A stretch of 64,000 bases of DNA. Source: Gymnopilus junonius. Lineage: Eukaryota; Basidiomycota; Agaricomycetes; Agaricales; Galerinaceae. Positions 56,149 through 64,000 of this stretch are shown here, piece after piece. Location of the stretch: NCBI GenBank assembly GCA_015501075.1, contig JADNYJ010000158.1, forward strand, positions 1-64,000, read 5' to 3'. Numbering within the stretch: the first letter of the stretch is position 1; each line of letters begins with the position of its first letter. A program made the position numbers and the translations under genes. Below the pieces are notes generated by a model that worked only from the letters and a program-made list of their open reading frames with translations, was not told the origin of the DNA and ran no database searches.

Positions 56149-57092
56149 GTCGTAGGATGTCCTGTGGATGGGGAAACCCTTAAGAATTTCTGCCCTATTT
56201 AAGGTTTCGTTGCGAAATGCAACGAAGAATAAAAATGAGCCATTAGTTGCTGAGAAGGTCCCTGGTGTGGATAATGAGACAAAGAACCTATGTTGCGTGC
56301 GTGGGGCCTGGAGTGCTACACCGTTTGGACCTTTGGTCTAACAGTCAATGACGAAGATGATGATGGGTACTGGTGTTTTTTCTTGACAATCTCGTGTTCC
56401 ATCTGACCTTTGAATCTAGAGTACTTTGGATCTAAAGGCAGTGACCGGAAGTCATTGTCGCCAGGTTTCGAATTTCAGCAACCAAGAGCCCTAACGTGAG
56501 CAATACCAGACGTGGAAAGAACTAGGCCGTATTTCGGGTATCCAGAATAGACCAGAACTCCAGTCAGTCATCACGGGCGCTTCCTGATGCGTGCGTATAT
56601 CGGCGGAGTGACAGAATCGGTGACAATGCGGAATGTTATTCCAGCAATGTTGATGAAGTCGACATTAGAATCTTAGATGGTATCGACTGTATGCGAGGTT
56701 CATGATCAGTTGAGTGACGGTCCTTTCATTTCCTCTCAGAAGAGAACAAAGGTATGTTGATAGGGAGGCGTGTCTTATAACCCTTTGCATGTGAACGCTA
56801 TATGGGCGGAATCGACAAGCCAATAGTGTTGGAAAATAAATGGTGTGATTAGGCGGTGAATTCACTAAGCAGAGAACGTGCGTACATGTAAGGGTAATGA
56901 TAAATAGTATCATGAAGGATAGCAGCAACTCGGGCTTGGGCTAATGAGATATATTAGACGATTGATCAGTCTTTGCGAGATTCTTGCAATATCATAAATT
57001 GGTACTGCGTACAAAGCTGGGATTTGAATCAATATCAGAACGTGTAAATACTTCATTATTGGTACGCAGATTAATATACACTACACCTTACT
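56149..57092. other. Intergenic
   Basis: No gene is supported over about 0.9 kb. Confidence 0.4.
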
Positions 57093-57862
57093 CTATCCTC
57101 GTTTGGTACCGGCACCAAACATGCGCGTCAAGCGCTCAACGAGTGACAATCCCTTCGCCGACTTATCTTTACCCTTGCCTTGACAGCCACCTTTCTCCTG
57201 ATTGTCTTTCCTCGACGGAACGAGATCATCCGCATGGTCATCACCGCTCCGCAATGCAGACTCGAGCGAATAACACGATCCAGACGTTGTTCCTCCTCCT
57301 GACTCGTCTTTATTGGCAGCTGCCTGATCGAGATGCGAGGCATCTTGAGAACGAGGATGCCAGGTTTCAGAGAGATGATTCGAAGACGAAATCAAACTGG
57401 CACTGGAATCTGAACTTGTATCCAGGTCCGCAATCGACTCAAAGTCTTCTTCGGAAAAAGGAAGCGGAGGAAGAAAGGAGGGAGCAGAAGTGGACGAAGG
57501 AGATATAATTGGAGAGACAATAGGAGAACCATGATTTGATTCTGGAGGAGAAATTACCACAAGTGGAATTGAAGTCGACGAATAAAAAGGAGGGGTAATC
57601 GTGATCTTAGGCGTCCAAAGTAGGTCCCTGTCCTTACCGTTCTGCTTACTCACCGGCTCGCGCTCATTTTCATTCCGTCCGAAGTCTCCCATTTTATCAA
57701 ACGAGATTGGGGACCAGAAGAAAGATCAATATTATTGAGATTAAGAGCAGGGGGAGGTGAGTTAATGCGCGTCGGAGGAGGAGCTTTGAGGAGATGACTG
57801 CGATAATTGGACGGTGCTGGAGACACGATTCTGTTCGGGTCGATAGTAACAAAGGTTGACAT
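57093..57862 (-). CDS. Hypothetical disordered protein, frame change near 57690
   Basis: The first part starts at ATG 57862 (MSTFVTIDPNRIVSPAPSNY, then LLKAPPPTRINSPPPAL). The second is a 199-codon frame with DLLWTPKITITPPFY, LVVISPPES, a serine/acidic stretch (FESIADLDTSSDSSASLISS) and a C-terminus LSLVERLTRMFGAGTKRG. The two are in different frames overlapping at 57650-57692. They are joined either by a 1-bp shift near the AAAA of that overlap or by an implausibly short (about 26-bp) GTGAGT...CAG intron. The protein is mostly low complexity with several S/T-P sites; no domain is recognised. Confidence 0.5.
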
Positions 57863-58530
57863 GGTAATTAAGAGACTCTTTCCCAGGGATCCAGTCGCTT
57901 ATATAGCTGGGCGCGAAAGAAAGGAGATCGTTTTGGATGGACTCACAGCAGTGGATCATATAGAAAAAGTTTCGGAATCTCCTAATTCTGAATCAAAGGT
58001 TTCAGCACGTGGGGGTCATCGTAAGAGAATGAAAATGCGGACTAAAACTGAGCACTGGAGTCCGAGAGATTATCGAAAGGTAAAGTATATAGTGAATGTT
58101 AGTGAGTGGAAGTTGAGTGGATGGCGATGAGTTGTCTGCTTCGGAATCGGCAATTCAGCTGAATATTCAAAGTCAGCGCCGAGCGGCTTCTCTATAGTAT
58201 CACATGACGGAACGCGCCTCGGCCGGCTATCAATGTCATTGTCAGAGTTGCCAATGAGGCAATTATACAGTTCTCTGTTTAAAAACTGTTTTGCACCCAT
58301 CCTTCCTGAATTTCGATATTGGTAGCATGCACTTCCGGAATCACTTGAGAAAAAAATTGGTTCTCGAAATGTAATACGACAACATAAAATTTGTATTAGA
58401 ATTTAGACCGGCACAATCCGGAGCAGGGTCGACATCTTTTAAAAGCGTTTAAGTGGCGGCCTTTCTTTCGCTTCCCTTCCTTCCGTGTCAAATCCTTCTA
58501 CACGTCCTTGACGCAACTCAGACTCTCGCT

Positions 58531-59535
58531 ATGGCGGACGAAACACCATCATCGCCTGAATCACTGAAATGGACAAACCTCCGCGCCTCTGCAATGAAGG
58601 AAGGCACCGTATGTCTAGTCCTCTCGTCGACGTGGCATAGATGACAATGCTAACCAGGGAGCGCGCAGAAACCGAGCGTTACTACGTCTCAAGCCATTAC
58701 CCCTTCCTTGCTCCTTGGGTCGTACTCCTCGGTGTGGGATTCTCACGTATGCCAAGAAGCACTCGACGATTTGACCGACGAAGTGTCGTGGCTGCACCTG
58801 ACAGTCGACTCTGCTGTACCTGCTGATGCGACCACTGCAACTTCTCCAGGCAAATCTGTTCCACAAAATCAGCCATCTGAGCCCACCTTCGGTGACATAC
58901 AAGGCCACTTCAAGTGGTGGCGCATGGTTGGATCATTCAAGGGTCTCTACAGACCTGAAAATGCGAATGAGAACATTTGGCTATTTGGCGGACTGAAATG
59001 GAGGTACCTGACTAATGAAGAAGGACATAGTCCAGGGGACGAGGACGAGGACCCTACCGAGAGGAATCAAGATGACTTCGGACTTGCTGCCCTCGTTACG
59101 CTGGACGACTCCGGGAAACCTTTCTTAGAGATGTTGTACAATGCTACCCTCTATTACCAGAAGGAACGCGCTTCTCGCAACAAAACGACCCCTGGCAATT
59201 CTAAGCAGCCTACTGGCTCTGACAGACCGGAATATATTCGCGTGTTGTGGAAGAAGCTGGAAGTAGATGGAAACGTTTCGTGGATAGACCTCTCAGACAA
59301 GGAGGCTAAGAGAGTGTGGCGCTATGCTTCCATTGATCTATCTGTGACTAGGCACTGGAACTTTGATGTCCTTTCCGAAAGCAGAGACGCTGATGACGAC
59401 CCTAGCACAGATGTTGATGACGATTCCAGCGAAGACGAAAAGGAGGAGGCAGATGCTTCAATAGGAGTCAAGCGAGCTGCAGACGAAGGAGCGGAAGATA
59501 CACCGGACAAAGCGACAAAGAGGTTGCGAGTTTAA
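58531..59535 (+). CDS. Hypothetical acidic nuclear-type protein
   Basis: The first exon runs from ATG 58531 (MADETPSSPESLKWTNLRAS) to 58608. An intron (GTATGT...GCGCAG, 58609-58668) is followed by a single long exon ending at 59535. Features are LLLGSYSSVWDSHVCQEAL, FKWWRMVGSFKGLYRP, NIWLFGGLKWRYLTNEEG and an acidic run (DADDDPSTDVDDDSSEDEKE). The basic end KRAADEGAEDTPDKATKRLR looks like a bipartite nuclear localisation signal. The function is not recognised. The frame is open throughout. Confidence 0.7.
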
Positions 59536-59888
59536 GCACACTAAAGATATTTCCTCCGTCAGTTTGTACTGGACTTTCAAAATATCTTTTGACCCACCGA
59601 TCGAAATAAGTGTAGACGCTATACCAATCGAATCCTTTGAAGGCCTATTCCGACCAAACCGCGTTGCCAGTATAAAGTTTACTGGTAGCCGAAGTCAATC
59701 CACCGCCATAGCTACTGTAACTCGAAGCGACAATGGGCTGTCCGCACAGCGGGGCACCAGGGAAAGAGTTCGTTAAAGTCCTTCTGGAAATAAGAATGCA
59801 CATTGTATTTACTTATTCTTGACCAAGGCTGGGCCGAAATCGTTGACAACGAACGCAGGTAGAATCACGGTGACTTTGAGCTACAGGC
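59536..59888. other. Convergent intergenic region
   Basis: A 70-codon plus-strand frame at 59564-59776 has no supporting features. The 3' ends of the convergent genes lie here. Confidence 0.4.
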
Positions 59889-61489
59889 CTAAGGGGCCTG
59901 GAGAAAGTCTATAATTCGCAGCTCACGGGCACCCACAGCGGCACATAGTCTTCCAGTTGCGAAGCACACTTGCACATGATCAATCGTGTCCACGGTATCC
60001 AACACCAACTGGATTTTTTTCATCGAGCTCAACTTCGAACCATCCGCCAACATGTCGAGCCGATGGACCCACACGTCTCCCTCATTCTCGACGACAAACA
60101 TCAATCGGCGATCGCAAGGTTCAAGTGCACCGACAGAAGCTCCTGGTTCGAGATACGAGAGATCGACACTGTCAGATGGGCCAATGAGACTCGGCAGGAT
60201 ACCGGGGAGTTTAGCGTCATGACCAGCTTGAAGGCGTTCGATGCGGAAAAGACGAAAACCTTCTCCGCTGATTCCAAGGAAGCCTAAATCGCAAAAGCTA
60301 TGCGACCATGGAGACTGTAAAAGATTAAAGGATATGTCATCGTCGCCACTCTCGTCTGTTCCTTCGAATAAGTCTGAAAGCGTCAGAAGCCGTCGATTTT
60401 CGACATGAATTGTGTCCTTCTCCGAACGCAGCTGCGGAATCTTCCAAATGCCTAATTTCCCTGGCCGGTAAAGCATGACATTTTCCGGATAAAGGTGGAT
60501 CTACTCATAGTGAGAAACAAGTTTTAAACCAGGTATTAAGTAAAATGTACCGGGGATGGGTAATCGATATCATCTGGTCCCAGTCCACTGTCCCAACTGA
60601 CAGACAGATCTGCTTCGAAATCCCAGACAAGAACAGTCCGATGTGCTATGACAGCTAATCGTGTCCCTAGGACGGCGAGAGAATCTGCAAGACCAGGGAT
60701 CTCCATTTCGTTCAAGTGGTGGATTCGCGGCAATTGGTCAAATGCCGTAATCATATGAACAAAGAGCTTATATGGCCTAATTCAAGCTTGAGATTTTAAC
60801 GCCAACAACGGAGAGTACAACGTACCTTTTTTGTTCAGAGACAAGGTAAAAGCCTTCACCATCGGGAGCGAGAGAAAGAGAACGTAAGCGAATGTGTTTC
60901 TTTGATAGAACCTTCTGTGCCAGCAGTTTCGTCTTATCTCGTCCACAAATGCCGAGGTCCCAAACGCGGACGAGGTTTCGAAGCGCTGAAGATTTCATGA
61001 AATCCTCAGAGGTAACTAAAAAGCGACCGCCAGGGGCAAGAAGAACGTCTGAATAACCAGGACATTTGGTTATCCCATACTTCGCCTTATCTTCCTTGGA
61101 GATATGGTCCTGGAGAATACGAACAGAACACGGGCGAACTTCTTCATCCGGAGAGTTCTCGATTAGAGCCGCGAATTTTGCAGGCGATAGAGCAAGGTGT
61201 TCCAGCGTCGCAATATCCATCGATGATGTTTGAAACGTGGCACTTGGTATATGGTGTTCTTCCACCATCTGCTCGAGTGCATTCAACCACACAACACGAT
61301 GTATGCTGGCTACATTAAGTGCCTTGCAGGTCTGGAGCCCGGCAACAAGGTTGGTCAGTCTCGTAAACTGGGAGAGTTTCGGCATAGGCTTACCTGGCGC
61401 ATGCTAATGATATCGGAAGGACGCAAAAAGGCCATTATGTGTATCAAAACGTCCAAACCCAGAGCATGAAGGCGCAAGGATTGCAACAT
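59889..61489 (-). CDS. F-box / beta-propeller protein, tandem copy 1
   Basis: The start is ATG 61489 (MLQSLRLHALGLDVLIHIMA). The F-box FLRPSDIISMRQTCKALNVA spans the first intron (about 61315-61397), and VVWLNALEQMVEEHHIPSAT follows. Then come propeller-like strands (LLAPGGRFLVTSED, LVRVWDLGICGRD, RLAVIAHRTVLVWDFEAD, HSFCDLGFLGISGEGFRLF). It ends RIIDFLQAP at 59889. Three introns join without frame damage. F-box proteins of this kind couple a WD-like substrate-binding propeller to SCF ubiquitin ligase; the substrate is unknown. Confidence 0.75.
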
Positions 61490-61673
61490 AATGAGGAAGA
61501 TAGGACGCGTCGTGCAGAAATGGATGAAGGAGGTGATAGTGCCAGTGTTGGAACCACAGCGCGTTATTTTTCTTTGTTTGTCGACGCGTCTGCCAACTTC
61601 AGTGACCCGAATCGCCCATTAGCCTTGCATTGGCCAATACTTTCGAGCCACTACACAATCTAATGCAAGTGCA

Positions 61674-63323
61674 TTATTCTGGAGAACCTAAGTAGTCTAA
61701 TATGTATACATTTTTTTCTGGTGTGAGGATACACATACGGCCTAGCAATGAACAAAATTGTCGGGCCAATATATCTAGTCCCAAGGGATTTACCAGAACC
61801 GTCTCGACAAGCTTGATATCCCCCTTCTTACTGGATATCTCCTCTTCATCGAACACGAAAAGTGTCAATTCCAATAAATCATCCTTGTCATACCCCAGAA
61901 CGAGATGGTCCCCACATTTCTCAAGGACCGTGAATCCATCTTGGTTACAAAACCTTGCATCTGTGATGTCCACAGACCCTGCAGGCACTGGTAATTTGTT
62001 CGGCAGTGTGGGATCATGTTGAACATTACTGTCCTTTACATTCAAGAACGTGAGGCGACCTGGACTGACTGCTAACATATGATACGGCTTGTCTAAGCCA
62101 GTGTCATGTTCAATGACGAAAGAGTTGGATGGCGTAGCGATGCTAATAGTGGGTTCTTCACATTCGGTCTCGACTTTTGAAAGAGGCGTTAAAGTTGGCA
62201 TGTTGTACACTTTAATAGAACCTTTCGACAAGATCATGATACAGTCATCGTACCAGACAGACTAGTTTGATAATATAAAGTATTAGTTGATATCGTTTGT
62301 TTTACCAGGATAAATCTACCCACCGTTTCTTTCTCTCCGCAAGCCGCCACGGTAAGAGCTTCTGCCGTGCCGTTCAAGACGTCCCAAACACAGAAACAAT
62401 GTTCTCCACTGTCCTCATAGTGAATGGTCAATTTGGACGATGTCGACACTGGAGCAACGTCAGGGACTGTAGAACGACCATTGTCCGGGATGACTAGTTT
62501 TCCAACGTTGTAAATTTCAAAAGGACACATTAATGAAACCTCGTAAACAAAAATGGCGAGCCTGAATGATAGGTAAAAGCGGTTATGGGGTTTAAATGAG
62601 AAACTCACGAAGTAGAAGGAGGTGAGTTTTGGGACAAAATGAGGTAGAATTTCCCCAGGCGTTGACGGTCAGAATAAAAACCATCCAATGTCAAGTCGGA
62701 CATGGATACAAGCTGTCGTACTATAGGCTTGATCGCGTCACCACCAGAAAATCCAAGATCCCAAATGGTAATGAGAGTAGAATTTTGATAGCACGAAAGA
62801 GAGGCGAGGTATCTGCCACCAGGCTCCATGTATATGTCGTTTATGCCATCTTTGTCGGTGATTCGGTATTTCTTCTTATCCGCATTGCTTAGGCGCGGAG
62901 AAATGACGCGGATCGACATTGGCCGAATTGAGGCGCCATTGGACTTCTTCACGAGCGAAATAAATCGATGAGGTGAAAAGGCCAAGTGTTTAAGCAAAGG
63001 GAGTGCCATTGTCCGCACAGGGAATGTGGCAGGGTTTATAGAGTGCCTTTCCATTACACCCCGCAGGGCATTCATCCACACAGCCCGATATTTCATCATC
63101 TGGCATAACGTTCTACACGTCTAAAACATGTTATGGGCATTCAACTAAGGACCATATAGAGTGCATAACTCACTTGACCGACTGCTAGAATATCACAAGG
63201 TTGGAGAAATTCCAGGACGCAGAGTCTGACATCTAAACTGAGCGTCTCGAACATGCTGGAGAATCGGAGGTCCTGAACGCTGCTCGCAACCATTGAGGTA
63301 TTTGTAGAGAAATGTCCGTACAA
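61674..63323 (-). CDS. F-box / beta-propeller protein, tandem copy 2
   Basis: This paralogue of 59889-61489 has the same plan. The F-box is SLDVRLCVLEFLQPCDILAV, then after an intron TCRTLCQMMKYRAVWMNALR. It continues ATFPVRTMALPLLKHLAFSP, DIYMEPGGRYLASLS, STLITIWDLGFSGGD and HYEDSGEHCFCVWDVLNGTA, ending KNVYILDYLGSPE at 61674. The true start may be ATG 63323, 63293 or 63255; the last matches copy 1 best. The 185-bp spacing and shared order show a local duplication, and the divergence between copies is high. Confidence 0.75.
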
Positions 63324-64000
63324 GATGGGAATGGAAGGAAAGAGGAGGGAGAGACGGAAGCCAACTCGAACCGAAGTTCAGCAAAATATAACAATGGCTG
63401 AACAAGAGGGCCACCTGGGTATGCGCTCATGGCCCATCTTTTCAAATACAATAATGGCACTTTCAATTGGCGGGCCAATAACGGTGCACGACATAGTGGT
63501 AATAAGTATGGCAAACATCCAGTGGCTGGGTGCTGAACAAAGAGCAGAACAGGCACGATTTGGTGGAAGATGAAGTTGCAGTAAGAAAAGGTGTTGAGGT
63601 GGGTTACGCAGAGAAGAATAACTGACGAAGGCTCTTATGCACATGTGAAGACGGGCCTTTGATAATTGTTCTTTTCTAGAAATATGCAAGAAGTATGTTG
63701 AAACCCCTCTCGAAGATGGCGATGTCAGAATGATGTCAATGAATGAGAATATATTATTTTACTTACAATACATATAGTACAATATTGTCGTATGATACAT
63801 TTAGGCACCAATGATGCTCACATATTGAAACAGAGGGTGCTAAAAAGATGGATATCTGACCTTCAGAGAAAAGGATGCAGACATATAGGATGTCCTGTAT
63901 GTGGATTCAGATTCAGCAGTAATTTCCCCTACCAATGTCTTCGGTCGCGCAGGGCTTTAGATCAGAGGAGAATCCCCTGTTTAAGAGCATTTCCCAGTCG
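63324..64000. other. Right end of window, no gene recognised
   Basis: Short frames overlap on both strands from 63325 to 63690 without domain or intron support; 63690-64000 is AT-rich. Confidence 0.4.

Noticed and set aside
1..64000. CRISPR array or prokaryotic operon features
   Set aside because: No regularly spaced direct repeats; the introns and gene families are fungal.

Overview
The window comes from a mushroom-type basidiomycete fungus (Agaricomycetes), judged from gene content and structure rather than from any database match. Almost every gene is split by many short GT...AG introns of about 50-60 bp. The gene set is also typical of that group: a NACHT NTPase of the mushroom type, F-box/propeller proteins, CNL-like ricin-B lectins, a fungal HAD phosphatase, a DDX60-like Ski2 helicase, and copia, hAT and PIF/Harbinger transposons.

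Layout. (1) 0-3.3 kb: a tandem pair of small secreted proteins; the second copy has a mutated splice donor. (2) 4.7-15.6 kb: a decay-prone block holding a frameshifted F-box gene, a small secreted protein, a TBC (Gyp8/TBC1D20-like) gene with frame breaks, an F-box-like gene that still reads cleanly, an orphan broken gene, and a PNPOx/ferredoxin-reductase fusion gene with several indels. (3) 15.8-21.8 kb: three intact same-strand genes (HAD phosphatase, myo-inositol oxygenase, aldo-keto reductase) that could act in inositol-to-glucuronate catabolism. (4) 22.7-37.2 kb: a large intact DDX60-like helicase, a 5'-truncated SRPK-like kinase, a NACHT NTPase, and a Vps39/Vam6-like gene lacking room for its usual N-terminal CNH domain.

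(5) 37.2-49.9 kb: an AT-richer transposon island. It has two hAT-type MITEs in series, a third hAT-type palindromic MITE nested in the second, a 6.2-kb copia element with 5-bp target duplication, and a PIF/Harbinger MITE with perfect 54-bp inverted repeats that still carries a piece of its transposase. The two copia LTRs differ almost only at former CpG sites, a mark of methyl-cytosine decay. (6) 49.9-51.9 kb: divergent ribosomal protein genes uS15 (RPS13) and eS6 (RPS6) sharing a roughly 400-bp promoter. (7) 52.5-64 kb: an FAD-linked oxidase remnant, a tandem pair of beta-trefoil lectins, two genes of unknown function, and a tandem pair of F-box/beta-propeller genes.

The long genes in parts 3, 4, 6 and 7 read cleanly through their introns, so the indels in part 2 are probably real pseudogene lesions rather than general sequencing noise. 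No rRNA, tRNA or CRISPR array was seen.
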